64,000 nucleotides of DNA from Candidatus Sphingomonas phytovorans (lineage in GTDB: Bacteria; Pseudomonadota; Alphaproteobacteria; Sphingomonadales; Sphingomonadaceae): assembly GCA_029202385.1 (NCBI GenBank), contig CP119314.1, positions 126,501 to 190,500 of the forward strand, in the 5' to 3' direction. The notes under the pieces are model-generated. The model saw only the letters and a list, made by a program, of their open reading frames with translations. It was not told the origin of the DNA and ran no database searches. Shown piece after piece: positions 9,081 through 18,340 of the stretch (the stretch's first letter is position 1; each line of letters starts with the position of its first letter). Made by a program: the position numbers and the translations under genes.

Positions 9081-10685
9081 TCAGGGATGCGGCGTGCCAA
9101 CGGGCGACTGCGGAAAGGCGTGCGTCGGGGACATCTTGCCGCCGACGAAATCGCGCACGTCCTTTAAAAACGCGAGGCGGCCGACGTCTGAATAAAGCAT
9201 GTGGCCACCAGCGTAGTAAGCGATCCAGGTGCGATCGCGCGGCGCGCCGATCTGGCTGAACTGATAGTCGGTTTCGCCCATCGTCGCGGTCGTGTCGAAG
9301 ACCCCCTGGGCGACCATCAGCCGCAGCCGCGGATTGGCGGACATCTGCTCGCGCAGGATCAGTTCGGGGCCGTGGGCGGGAGGCGCGATGAACGCCCAGC
9401 TCGCCTCGAACTCGAGAGGATGACGCGAGGCCATGGAGCGATAGTCTGGCAAGCCCTCGGTGTGGAAGATCGTTCGTCCGGTCTCTTCGGCCGCATGAGT
9501 CAGTCCCAGCATCATGGCGAACCCGTCGCGATCACCGTCGTCGGGGACTCCCTGTAGCGGCTCGGTTTCGCGGCCGTCGAACTGGCCCAGCGCCAGATTG
9601 CGGCCCGCGAGCAATTGCCGCCGGATGTTGGTCAGTCGCAGGTCGCCAGCGAGCCAGGTCAGTGTCGGGATGCCGGTCAGGCCCTCGAGACGCCGGGCCA
9701 CCCGCGAACGCTCGACCTCGCCGAGGCGGTTCCCGGCCACCATCGCCGAGGCATAGTCGCCAAGCGCATAGGCTCGCGCCGCGCGGACCGCCTGCTCCAG
9801 CGTCTGTCCTGTATTGTCGATCAGGCCATGATACCAGGCAAGCGCGGCGATGTCGGGTAGACTGTTGACCGCCGTCACCGGATCGGGAAGGCGGGCGATC
9901 CCGTTGCTGTCGGGCCCATTGTACCACAGCGCTTGTGAGATCAGGATCATCCCCGCCAGCTCGACACGCGGTGCCGCCGCGCGCAGGTCGCGCGCCAGCA
10001 ACACCGCCCGGATCGAGCCATAGCTCTCGCCCACGACATAGATTGGAGACGTCTCGCGATGATGGTCGTGCAGCCAGCGCAGCATCGCCTGAACGACAGC
10101 GTATGAATCGCCGTCATTGCCGCGAAAGGTCTTGGGATTGGCGCCCGCCAGCGGCCGACCGTAACCGGTTTCTGGCGGATCGATGAATACGAGATCGGCG
10201 ATATCGAGAAGCGTATCGTCGTTGGCGACGATCGGGGTTGCCGGATCAGCGATCGCGGCCATGCTGAACTTCGCCAGCCTTTGCGGACCGAATGCGCCGA
10301 ACATCAGCGTGTTCGACGCCCCACCCGGGCCGCCATTGAACAGGAATACCACTGGCCGGGCGCTGTCGTCCGGTTTCGCCACGAAGGAGGTGAGGAACAT
10401 GCTGGCCGCCGGCTTGCCGGCCCCGTCATGGACCAGCATCTCCGACAGCTCGGCTGCGTAGGGTACGTCGCGGCTGGCGAACGTTCCGCGTCGCATCGCC
10501 GAGAACTGATGTGACCCAAGATCGGCCATCCGCGTCACTATCGGCCAGCTCGACGGCGAAATGTCGCTGGCGGCGACAGGCGCCGCCAGCGCGCGGGAAA
10601 GCAAGGGCCCCGCGCCGGTCGCGGCGATCGCTCCGACCGTCAGCAGAATATCGCGCAGGAAAGTTCGCATGGCTTCTCTCATCAT
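9081..10685 (-). CDS. S10 family serine carboxypeptidase, periplasmic (second copy)
   Basis: Paralogue of the 3.9-5.5 kb enzyme, 534 aa, with an N-terminal export signal (hydrophobic 11-35, ending ALAAP). It shows FNGGPGGAS (116-124), GESYG with nucleophile Ser221, and GGHMLY with the catalytic His close to the C-terminus. MMREAM gives two nearby start codons; the second (Met6) is equally possible. It starts 13 bp after the receptor gene in the same direction and is likely to be translated from the same message. With the STN receptor and FecI/FecR upstream, this copy is probably induced when the receptor meets its ligand, while the other copy lacks such a circuit. Confidence 0.92.
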   Translation of the reverse strand: MMREAMRTFLRDILLTVGAIAATGAGPLLSRALAAPVAASDISPSSWPIVTRMADLGSHQFSAMRRGTFASRDVPYAAELSEMLVHDGAGKPAASMFLTSFVAKPDDSARPVVFLFNGGPGGASNTLMFGAFGPQRLAKFSMAAIADPATPIVANDDTLLDIADLVFIDPPETGYGRPLAGANPKTFRGNDGDSYAVVQAMLRWLHDHHRETSPIYVVGESYGSIRAVLLARDLRAAAPRVELAGMILISQALWYNGPDSNGIARLPDPVTAVNSLPDIAALAWYHGLIDNTGQTLEQAVRAARAYALGDYASAMVAGNRLGEVERSRVARRLEGLTGIPTLTWLAGDLRLTNIRRQLLAGRNLALGQFDGRETEPLQGVPDDGDRDGFAMMLGLTHAAEETGRTIFHTEGLPDYRSMASRHPLEFEASWAFIAPPAHGPELILREQMSANPRLRLMVAQGVFDTTATMGETDYQFSQIGAPRDRTWIAYYAGGHMLYSDVGRLAFLKDVRDFVGGKMSPTHAFPQSPVGTPHP

Positions 10686-10698
10686 GGGGTTGCTGTCA

Positions 10699-13183
10699 TC
10701 AGAAGGACCGCACCGCGGACAAACCGATCGTGCGCGGAGGAATGACGACGGTTTTGTAGACGCTACTCGCCGATGTGAGCGCCGACTTCGGCGTGATGCT
10801 GAGTGCGCCGCGCCGATCGGTCAGGTTGCGCGCGAACAGATTGATCGCCCAACCGCGCGATCGCGCGCCAAGACGCAGGTCCGCCGTTGCATAAGGGCGC
10901 AAGGTTGCGCGCGGATTTTGCGGATTGGTGGGAAGTCCGCTGAGCCGCTGCCCAACATAGGACAGCGATCCGCCGATGAAACCTGTCCAGTTGCTATCGA
11001 GTGGGATGTCACGATCAATCGACACGCTACCGCTCCATCGCGGGCTGAACGGCAGGCTGTCGCCCTTACGGGCGAACACGGTATCCGGCGGATCGTCGGA
11101 GAATTCGGCGACATTGTAGCTCCCGGTCATCGACAGCTGTAGTCGACGCCGGGTCCTGTAGCTGAGCGCGATCTCGGCCCCGCGGCTGAACGCGTTGCCA
11201 ACGTTGACAAAATAGGAGAATTGGGAGGTGGTGTCGACGACGCGAAGCTGGATCGAACGCCAATCGATAGAATAGGCTGACGCTTCGTATCCGAAAGCGC
11301 CGTCGGCGGATTCACCCTTGAGTCCCAGCTCGTAATTCGAGGTCCTGTCCGCGCCGAAACTCTTCGGTAGCTGCGACAGGTTGGAAACGCCATTCGGCCC
11401 GCCGGGCCGGTAGCCTGAAGCGAAGCGTGCATAGATCTGGCTATGCTCGCCAAGGCGATATTGCGGCGTGATCAGAAAGGTTACGGACCGATCGGCGGAC
11501 CTGGACGAGGTGAAATAGGGTACGCCGGGCGAGGTCTCGCCCAAGGGGCCGGTATCGGTTTCCGCGTAATCTTGATGATTGCGGCTGTAGCGCAAACCGG
11601 CCTGGACGCTGAACCGCGGCGAGAAATGGACGGTCGCGTCTCCGAACACCGCGACCTCCTCATAGGTCGTCGGAAAATCGGCGATTATGAACGTCTTGAT
11701 AGGCTTGGCCGTGACGGCCTGGACCGCATCGATGGACTGCACGGTCAGACTGCGCTCATGGGTGTAGAACCCGCCGACCAGCCAACCGAAGGTTTCGCCT
11801 ACCGGCGACGAGAGCCGCAGTTCCTGCGACATCTTGGCCGTTTTCATGCGATTGCCGAGCATTGTGTTCGGCGCATAATTGCTCAGCAGCGCCGACTGAT
11901 CGACATCGCTTGAATAGGTATTGCGCCAATAGCCCGTGACGGAGCTGAGATCGGCCCAGCCTAGTCTCAGTCCGACGTTCGCCGTCAGCAGGGTGGTGGA
12001 GTTTCGAAAGGCGCCACTGCCGGGAAGCTCCAATTGGTCGAGATCGCCACGGATCGGAACCTGGCGATCGTCGGTTGTGACGAAGGTTCCGCCATATCCG
12101 CGAGTCCTTTGGTGAAGCGCGCCAAGCTTCACGGAGAATTGATCGGACGGTGCCCAAAGTAACGACAGTCGTCCACCCGCGGCCGTGATCGCATTCACGT
12201 CACTCCGATCCGAGGTGAGATTGTCGACAAACCCCGCCGTTCTCCGCGAAAAGCCACTCGCGCGAAGCGCAAGGTCGCTCGCCAGCGGCACGTTGATCGC
12301 GCCGCGGAAGCCATGGCTAATGCCGCCGTGCTCGACGATTCCGGTATCGACCTGGAGCCTTCCGGCAAGACGGGCGACCGACGGATCTGTTGTGATATAT
12401 TTGACGAGACCGCCAAGACTGCTTGCGCCGTAAAGCGTGCCCTGCGGGCCACGCAGCACCTCGATGCGCTCAAGATCGAACGGGTCGAGATCCGGGCGAT
12501 GAAGCTGCCCGCCGACCAGCGCGGTGCTGCTGCCGACGGGCACGTCGTCGATCGACACGGCCGTGGTCGGGTTGCTGAACGTGCCGGTCGCGATGCCACG
12601 GATGACGATGATGTCGCTGCCTTCGCCTTGCGAGATCAGGCTTAGTCCCGGCACTTCCGCGAAATAATCCTGAAGACGCACCTGGTTGCGCTCGATCAGC
12701 GTCATTGGGCGAAGCGCCGTGACCGCCACCGGCGTGTCGCGCAGCCATTCGGCACGTTTTTGAGCGGTCACGACGATGTCGACATTCGCGGTCGGCGTCG
12801 GCGGGGGCAGTCTAGGCCGAACCGCCGGTGGCGTTGATGGTGCCGTGCGGCCGTGCGGCCGCACGGAATCGCCCCATGCCGATACGCTCGACACGATAGC
12901 CGCCTTTCGGGTTGGAAATTGCTTGGAGATGGGTGCCGCGAAGCAACCTGCCGATCGCTTCATCAATCGGCAAGACGGCATTGAGGGCAGCGGATGTCTT
13001 GCCATTGGTGAGGGCAGGCGACACCAGAATCAGCACGTCGGACTGACGGGAAAACTCCAGCAGCGCCGTGGCAAGCGGTTGGGCGGGGATGTCGAACCGC
13101 CGCGCCGGGCTTTCTCCAAGGGCGGGCGACGCGACGGCGGCCACCAGCACCAAGCGCATCAGCCAGACCGCTGCTCTGTCCAC
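10699..13183 (-). pseudogene. FecA-type TonB-dependent receptor split by a frameshift
   Basis: Two overlapping frames together make one receptor. The first (GTG 13183, SD AGGGG; stop at 12812) carries a signal peptide and a complete STN domain (RFDIPAQPLATALLEFSRQSDV...). The second, open from 13005 down to 10699, carries a proline-rich linker, TonB box DIVVTAQKR, plug (IEVLRGPQGTLYG) and barrel ending in Phe. STN receptors pass the ligand signal to a FecR protein, and fecR and a sigma gene lie just upstream. The frames differ by one base. Inserting one more copy of the 8-bp unit at 12843-12858, or removing one base, joins them into a protein of about 830 aa. Either a real frameshift, a phase-variable switch or a sequencing/assembly error. 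The barrel part has no internal stops, so the decay, if real, is recent. Confidence 0.8.
12843..12866. repeat. 8-bp tandem repeat at receptor frameshift
   Basis: CCGTGCGG occurs twice in tandem (12843-12850, 12851-12858), followed by its reverse complement CCGCACGG (12859-12866). The site lies exactly where the STN frame and the receptor frame overlap. By direct reading, a third copy would continue GRFRAAARPHG into RTAPSTPP and on to the TonB box without a stop. Both tandem arrays and palindromes promote slippage. Confidence 0.75.
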
Positions 13184-13278
13184 TTCACCCCCTAAAACCA
13201 CGGTCGCTCATCGCGTGTCGCGATCACTCCCAATCTTATGACGCTTTGGTTGGTCTTTTCGTCAGTCCTAAGAATCAG

Positions 13279-14304
13279 TCAGGGCTTGCCGGATCGTGGC
13301 GTGGTCGCCGTGATCCGGAACGATCCGTTGGCGGCCTGGGTCACCTTGACTGGAACGACGTCGCCGACAGCGCCCATGAATGTCGCAATCTCGCTCGGCT
13401 TGAACGAAGCCGTAATCCGCAGGTCGCCGGCCCCGCGATCGACGATGATCACACCAGGCGCATAATAGCGATTGGCGTCAGCGACCAGGTCGGCCAAGCG
13501 GCTATTGTCGTACATCAGGCGGCCGTCGCGCCAGGCTCCCGGTGCCTGGACGGCATGGACAACAATCGGGCTCTCGCCACCGCCAAGAGCGATCTCAGCC
13601 CCTTGCCCGGAACGCAAATAGGCGACCGCGGGCTGGCGTTGAGCTCCGGCGGCCGCTCTACTGACCTGAACGAGCCCTTCGACCACGCCGACACGAACAG
13701 ATCCTTCAGTGTGATTGACGTTGAACTTCGTTCCCAGCACCTTGGTCCGCGCGCCGCCGGCCTCGACGTAGAATGGGCGACTGGGATTGTGGACGACCTC
13801 GAAAAATGCCTCGCCGTCAGCGAGCGCCACGCGCCGGTTGGCGCCATGAAACTGGACCGCGAGACTGGATCGTGGGCCGAGCGTTATCTGGCTGCCATCC
13901 TCCAGTGTGATAAGCTGCGTTTGCGAAACACCCGTCCTGTAGCTCTGTTCGCGATCAAGCAAGGTCGGCACGACGAGAATTCCGGCGAAAACCGCGGCGA
14001 CCGCGGCCAATGCCGTGACAGCGCGTCGCGACACCGGAACCCGAAATCGAGACGGTTCACTTGCACCCAGGCTATCATGGTCAGCAGGTGGCGCATCGGC
14101 GAGGCCGGGCAGCGCCGGGATCGTCGCCCAAAGATTCTCGAACATCTGCCAAGCGATCCGATGGCGCGGGTCGGCGGCGAGCCAGTGTGAGAACTCAGCC
14201 TCCTCGTCATCGGTCAACGTGCGGTCGCTCAGCAGGACAACCCATTCGCTTGCCCGCAGATCGATCTGATCCTGCTCGTCGCCTGGGGCCTCCGGATCGA
14301 TCAC
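13279..14304 (-). CDS. FecR family anti-sigma factor
   Basis: Inner-membrane sigma regulator of about 341 aa from the GTG at 14304, whose GTGA overlaps the stop of the sigma gene (SD GGAGG 8 bp before). An N-terminal cytoplasmic DUF4880-like part carries ASEWVVLLSD and DPRHRIAWQMFENLW. A single membrane helix follows (AVTALAAVAAVFAGILVVP), then the periplasmic FecR domain with DGSQITLGPRSSL, DGEAFFEV and a C-terminal STN-contact region. It would hold the ECF sigma factor and release it on a signal from the STN receptor downstream. The receptor begins 95 bp after the FecR stop, giving the classical fecI-fecR-fecA order, although the receptor is frameshifted here. Confidence 0.92.
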   Translation of the reverse strand: MIDPEAPGDEQDQIDLRASEWVVLLSDRTLTDDEEAEFSHWLAADPRHRIAWQMFENLWATIPALPGLADAPPADHDSLGASEPSRFRVPVSRRAVTALAAVAAVFAGILVVPTLLDREQSYRTGVSQTQLITLEDGSQITLGPRSSLAVQFHGANRRVALADGEAFFEVVHNPSRPFYVEAGGARTKVLGTKFNVNHTEGSVRVGVVEGLVQVSRAAAGAQRQPAVAYLRSGQGAEIALGGGESPIVVHAVQAPGAWRDGRLMYDNSRLADLVADANRYYAPGVIIVDRGAGDLRITASFKPSEIATFMGAVGDVVPVKVTQAANGSFRITATTPRSGKP

Positions 14305-14990
14305 CGCAGGTCCTCCCGAAGGGCCCGCTGACAGGAGACCAGAGCCTGGGCGAGCAAGGTCTTCACCAGGGTTGCCGAACATCCCATGCGTCGGGCGATC
14401 TCGGCGCTACTGAGGCCATCGATGCGGTTCATAATCAAGACTTCCCTGCGACGGGCATCCAGTCGCTGGATCGCTTTCTCCAGCAATGCCCATTGCTGCT
14501 TTGCCAATAAGACGCGTTCGGGATCGAAATCGTCGGTATCCGTGTCGATCGCCCGCTTCTCGTCGGCATAATCTTTCCTGACTCTCAGGCGACGACGTTG
14601 GTCGAGCGCGCAGTTGCGCGCGCTGGCGATGAGGAACGAGCGCGGATTGGCGATGTCCCCATGATTTTCCAGGGCGATGAACTTCTCGAAAGCGGCCTGA
14701 ACGACATCCGAAGGATCGGGAGGCCCCGCACCGAAACTGCGCTGGATGTAGCGAAGAACCATATCGCGATGATCACGATAGAGTGCATCGAGCGCCGACG
14801 ATCGGTCCTGGCCCGCGGATAGCTTCGGCGATGTCGATTCATAGCGTGACAGCGGCCAGCGTCCTTCCGCGCTTGATGAGATCACAGCCTCCAGCGGCAT
14901 GCAAGTGACAGGAACCGAAGCGCCTCGCGCGACTGTCGCGCACGCTGTCTGCGTCTTCGGTCTGGCGACGTGTCCGAGCTTCTTTGGCAT
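14301..14990 (-). CDS. ECF sigma factor, FecI-like
   Basis: Extracytoplasmic-function sigma factor. Region 2 covers LYRDHRDMVLRYIQRSFG through NPRSFLIASARNCALDQRRR, and region 4 covers AIQRLDARRREVLIMNRIDGLSSAEIARRMGCS with its helix-turn-helix. The frame gives 229 aa, but the first 50-60 residues are not part of the fold and no good ribosome site precedes the ATG at 14990. The true start may lie downstream, for example at the GTG near 14885. It begins only 12 bp after the CapA gene and overlaps fecR by 4 bp. It should drive the receptor operon, and perhaps the upstream genes too, when released by FecR. Confidence 0.9.
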   Translation of the reverse strand: MPKKLGHVARPKTQTACATVARGASVPVTCMPLEAVISSSAEGRWPLSRYESTSPKLSAGQDRSSALDALYRDHRDMVLRYIQRSFGAGPPDPSDVVQAAFEKFIALENHGDIANPRSFLIASARNCALDQRRRLRVRKDYADEKRAIDTDTDDFDPERVLLAKQQWALLEKAIQRLDARRREVLIMNRIDGLSSAEIARRMGCSATLVKTLLAQALVSCQRALREDLR

Positions 14991-15002
14991 GCGGTGTCTT
15001 GA

Positions 15003-16403
15003 TCAGGCGCGAACGGTGATCACACCGATGTCGCCGACAATCTCGATTTCGGTCCCAAATGGTGCCGAAAGTTTCTTGAGCGTCTGGAGGATCGCGTGGG
15101 CATGGTCGCCATGGGCGAGGCTCGGAGAACCGCTGCGCTCGCCGGCATGGGATTCCAATGTAATCGGATACAGATCGATCCGCTCAAGGCGGCCAGCGAC
15201 AAAAGTGCAGATTGGCACGAAGCCGTCGAACCAGGAGTCGGGAACGTAGATCTTCTCTCCGCTCGGAGCATCCAGTATTCGATCTCCGCCGAAATCGAGG
15301 AAAAGGCTGCCGAGCCCGTAAAAGATCGGCTTACCCTTGAAGATTTCGATGCCGGCGATGATGTGCGGCCCGTGCCGTGCGACGATATCGGCGCCCCGAT
15401 CAACCACTGAATGGAAAAGCTCGACCTGGAAGTTCGCCGGCCGGGGATCGTTGGGACTGGCGGCCTCGTTGGCGCGCTGAAGGACCATCGGATTGAACGG
15501 TACCGTGGGCGCCTCGGCATCACCTGCGGTCTCATGTGCATGGATCGAGAACATCACGAGATCGGCGCGCTGGCGCGCTTCTCCGACCGCGGCCAGCAAC
15601 GCATCACGATCGTCTGGCTTCATCTCCCAATGCATCGCGGCCGCCGGGCCGGGCCGGAACAACTGGTCGTCGATTCGAAATCCGTCGCCCTCGGGGAGCG
15701 CGAGTGGACCCACTGCCTGCCGTACCGCCTCGAACTGACGGCGTGGCAGCAGACGTACCTTTCGCACATGCAGCGAACTGATACCGGGGCGAGTCTGAGA
15801 GGATATGCCGTGTCGTTCGATCGCGGAACCGGCGACGGCCAACGGCGGAAAGGTCGAAGCGGTCGCGACCAGCGCGACAGCCCCTTTCGGGCTGTCGACA
15901 TATACCGGCCCTCGCGCCGCGACATCGCTCAGTCCGGCACCGCCCGCGACAATCCCGGCGGCGGAAAGATTGCGGAGTGTCGCGGTCAGCCCTTCCGGTC
16001 CGAAGTCGGTCGCATGGTTGTTCGCCACCGAGACGAGCGAGAGACCCATGTCCTTCATGTCGCGCGCATGCGAGGCGTATCGCAACGGCTGGCCTCCGCC
16101 ATTTTCCGCCGCCGGATACCCCATGAAACCCTTGAGATCGAAGACCGAATTTTCCTGATTGGCGAAGCCGATGTCGGCGGTGCGAAACAGTTCGGCGACT
16201 TCGGCAAAAGCCCGGTCAGTGAGCCGGTTCATCGGATGGAGCGGCCCGATGAGATCGCCGCCCAATGCGACGCGGATCGTCGCCGATCCTTCCGCGGGAA
16301 CCGAGCGCGCCAAAGCCGGTGCCGCCGCGACGAGCAATCCACCAAGGCCAGCGATCGCGAGCCTGCATCCTCTTGCGATCGATATCTGGTCGAAACCGGG
16401 CAT
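15003..16403 (-). CDS. CapA family (PGA_cap) protein
   Basis: Protein of 466 aa with a signal peptide (hydrophobic core LAIAGLGGLLVAAAPALA), so it is periplasmic or membrane-bound. The body is the CapA/PGA-synthesis fold, a metallophosphatase-like domain: GGDLIG near the N-terminus, SVANNHATDFG and FSIHAHE as putative metal-binding segments, and VDRGADIVARHGPHI near the C-terminus. CapA proteins were named for poly-gamma-glutamate capsule assembly, but many homologues have no proven role. No capB or capC is present, so capsule synthesis here is unlikely. Its position directly before the sigma factor suggests a part in handling the same substrate, perhaps a gamma-linked peptide; this is inference. 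SD GGAGAG precedes the ATG. Confidence 0.8.
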   Translation of the reverse strand: MPGFDQISIARGCRLAIAGLGGLLVAAAPALARSVPAEGSATIRVALGGDLIGPLHPMNRLTDRAFAEVAELFRTADIGFANQENSVFDLKGFMGYPAAENGGGQPLRYASHARDMKDMGLSLVSVANNHATDFGPEGLTATLRNLSAAGIVAGGAGLSDVAARGPVYVDSPKGAVALVATASTFPPLAVAGSAIERHGISSQTRPGISSLHVRKVRLLPRRQFEAVRQAVGPLALPEGDGFRIDDQLFRPGPAAAMHWEMKPDDRDALLAAVGEARQRADLVMFSIHAHETAGDAEAPTVPFNPMVLQRANEAASPNDPRPANFQVELFHSVVDRGADIVARHGPHIIAGIEIFKGKPIFYGLGSLFLDFGGDRILDAPSGEKIYVPDSWFDGFVPICTFVAGRLERIDLYPITLESHAGERSGSPSLAHGDHAHAILQTLKKLSAPFGTEIEIVGDIGVITVRA

Positions 16404-16514
16404 CCTGTCACTCTCCTGCCGTCGCGCGGAATCGGTCGATCTTTTCGTCGCCTAGGATTGAAGACGCGCGACGCCGGCTGATCGTCGGAGAAAATGAACG
16501 GACGGCGCGCCCGC

Positions 16515-17936
16515 CTAGATCGGATAGTGTCCAGCCTCCGTCGCGATGGTGATCCAGCGGAGTTCCGTGAAGCTGTCGATACCGGCCGTGCCGCCGAAAC
16601 GGCCATAGCCCGAGCCATTGACCCCGCCGAACGGCATCTGCGGCTCATCGTGCACGGTGGGCCCGTTGACGTGACAGATGCCCGACTTGACCTGGCGCGC
16701 GACGCGAAGCCCGCGTGCGGTATCGCGGGTGAACACCGCCGCCGAGAGGCCATAGTCGGTATCGTTGGCGAGCGTGATCGCGTCGGCCTCGTCGCGGGCG
16801 CGGGTGATGCCGACGACCGGGCCGAAGCTCTCGTCGCGAAACAATCTCATCGTCGACGTGACGTGGTCGATGACATGGGCCGGCATCAGCACCCCGTTTG
16901 CCGTGCCGCCCACGAGCTGGGTGGCGCCCGCGGCCAGCGCATCGGTGATCAGTCCCTGCACGTGATCGACCGTCTTCAGATCGATCACCGCACCTAAGGG
17001 TGCGTCGCCCTCGCGCGGATCGCCGACAGGCATGCTCTCGACCTTGGCTTTGAATTTCTCGGCAAAGGCGTCCGCCACACTCTCAACGACGATGATCCGT
17101 TCGGTCGACATGCAAATCTGGCCGGAATTCATGAAGGCACCGAACGCCGCGGCCCTCACCGCCTCGTCGAGATCGGCATCTTCCAGCACTAGGAGCGGCG
17201 CTTTCCCGCCAAGTTCAAGCAACACCGGCTTCAGCTGTTCGGCGGCGCGCTTGGCGATGATCCGGCCGACCTTGGTTGATCCAGTGAAGTTGATCCGCCT
17301 GACCGCCGGATGATCGATCAACGCGCCGACAACCTCGGCGGCATCCTCGGGGGCATTTGCGATGCAATTAACAGCGCCCTCGGGGAAACCGGCGGATGCG
17401 AACGCCTCGACAATCAGCTGGTGCGTGCGTGGGCATTGCTCGCTGGCTTTGAGTATCACGGTATTACCGCAAGCCAGCGGCACGACGATCGCCCGCACGC
17501 CAAGAATGATCGGCGCATTCCAGGGGGCGATACCAAGGATGACACCGACCGGCTCGCGCAGGGCCATAGCGATGCAACCGGGCTTGTCGGATGGAATCAC
17601 ATCGCCGCCGATCCGGGTGGTCAGTGCCGCCGCCTCGCGGATCATGTCGACCGCGAGCTTGTGGTTGAAGCGCGCCCAGCGCTCGGTCGCGCCTGTTTCG
17701 CTCATCATCGCATCGACTAGGGCGTCGGCACCTTTCGCCAGTGCATCAGCCGCCTTGCTGAGCATCGCGCGCCGCGCATTGGGGCCAAGCGCTGACCAGG
17801 CAGGGAAGGCGGCCGCCGCACGATCGGCGGCGGCCAGCGCATCCTCGACGCTCGCCAGCGGCACCGTGACGCCGTCCTCTGTCGCCTGCAACGCTCGGCG
17901 GGTGGGGCTCCGTGCCTCGTGCGTCTCGTCCATCAT
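16515..17936 (-). CDS. Aldehyde dehydrogenase, vanillin/salicylaldehyde-type
   Basis: NAD(P)-dependent aldehyde dehydrogenase, 473 aa. Catalytic Cys275 lies in NSGQICMSTER, the general base Glu241 in LLELGGKAP, and the cofactor motif is FTGSTKVGR (217-225). Segments such as KASEQCPRTHQLIVEAF and the C-terminal VHDEPQMPFGGVNGSGYGRFGG resemble vanillin and salicylaldehyde dehydrogenases, which oxidise aromatic aldehydes to acids. It is the first gene of the long minus-strand run, 111 bp before the CapA gene. If the PLP enzyme at the end of the run cleaves a beta-hydroxy aromatic amino acid, this enzyme could take the aldehyde; that link is speculative. Next to its start lies an IS3 relic. Confidence 0.88.
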   Translation of the reverse strand: MMDETHEARSPTRRALQATEDGVTVPLASVEDALAAADRAAAAFPAWSALGPNARRAMLSKAADALAKGADALVDAMMSETGATERWARFNHKLAVDMIREAAALTTRIGGDVIPSDKPGCIAMALREPVGVILGIAPWNAPIILGVRAIVVPLACGNTVILKASEQCPRTHQLIVEAFASAGFPEGAVNCIANAPEDAAEVVGALIDHPAVRRINFTGSTKVGRIIAKRAAEQLKPVLLELGGKAPLLVLEDADLDEAVRAAAFGAFMNSGQICMSTERIIVVESVADAFAEKFKAKVESMPVGDPREGDAPLGAVIDLKTVDHVQGLITDALAAGATQLVGGTANGVLMPAHVIDHVTSTMRLFRDESFGPVVGITRARDEADAITLANDTDYGLSAAVFTRDTARGLRVARQVKSGICHVNGPTVHDEPQMPFGGVNGSGYGRFGGTAGIDSFTELRWITIATEAGHYPI

Positions 17937-18039
17937 GTTTCCCCGTTCACCCGCTCTGATCCACTATTTCCATGACGCGGCAGTCGCTCCGATCGTCAGA
18001 AACGTGACCCCGAGCTTTCCGCCAGCCGGGATTACCCGT

Positions 18040-18340
18040 CATTGACCTGCTGCCCGTTTCCTGGACCGTTTCGAGCACGAGAATCTGAACGGCTGAGGTG
18101 CTACCCGTTCTGGGACCGCCCAGCTGGGCGTCATCCAGTTTGATCTGCCCTTGCTGAGTGGCCCGGAGACTATGATAGTCTGGACTACCAAAGGGACGCG
18201 GAATGCCATTCAAGAAGCACAAGCCGGAAGAGATTATCGGCAAGCTGCGTGAGGTTGAGATCGTGCTGGCGCAAGGGGCGTCTACTGCCGAAGAGTGCCG
18301 CCGGTTGGTGGGGGCAGATCAGGCCCCGCGCCGGGCCGGA
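18040..18340 (+). mobile_element. IS3-family orfA relic (5' end)
   Basis: From 18203 the frame reads MPFKKHKPEEIIGKLREVEI and continues VLAQGASTAEECRRL. This is the start of IS3-family orfA (an HTH protein). The similarity stops after about 36 residues, where the sequence runs into the end of the LysR gene. The preceding bases to about 18040 resemble the untranslated left end of such an element, but I cannot fix the inverted repeat. The stretch 17937-18040 holds no gene I recognise. The orfB relic at 402-665 is from the same broad IS group, so these may be two pieces of related insertions. Confidence 0.7.

Noticed and set aside
13246..14190. 314-aa plus-strand open frame opposite fecR
   Set aside because: Antisense to FecR, whose domains and overlap with the sigma gene are clear; no motif in the plus frame.
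9081..14990. Lasso-peptide import locus (receptor, FecI/FecR, peptidase)
   Set aside because: The gene order is reminiscent, but the peptidase is of S10 type, not the prolyl-oligopeptidase-like isopeptidase, and there is no precursor, B or C protein gene.
15003..16403. Poly-gamma-glutamate capsule locus
   Set aside because: Only a CapA-like gene is present; no capB/pgsB or capC/pgsC nearby.
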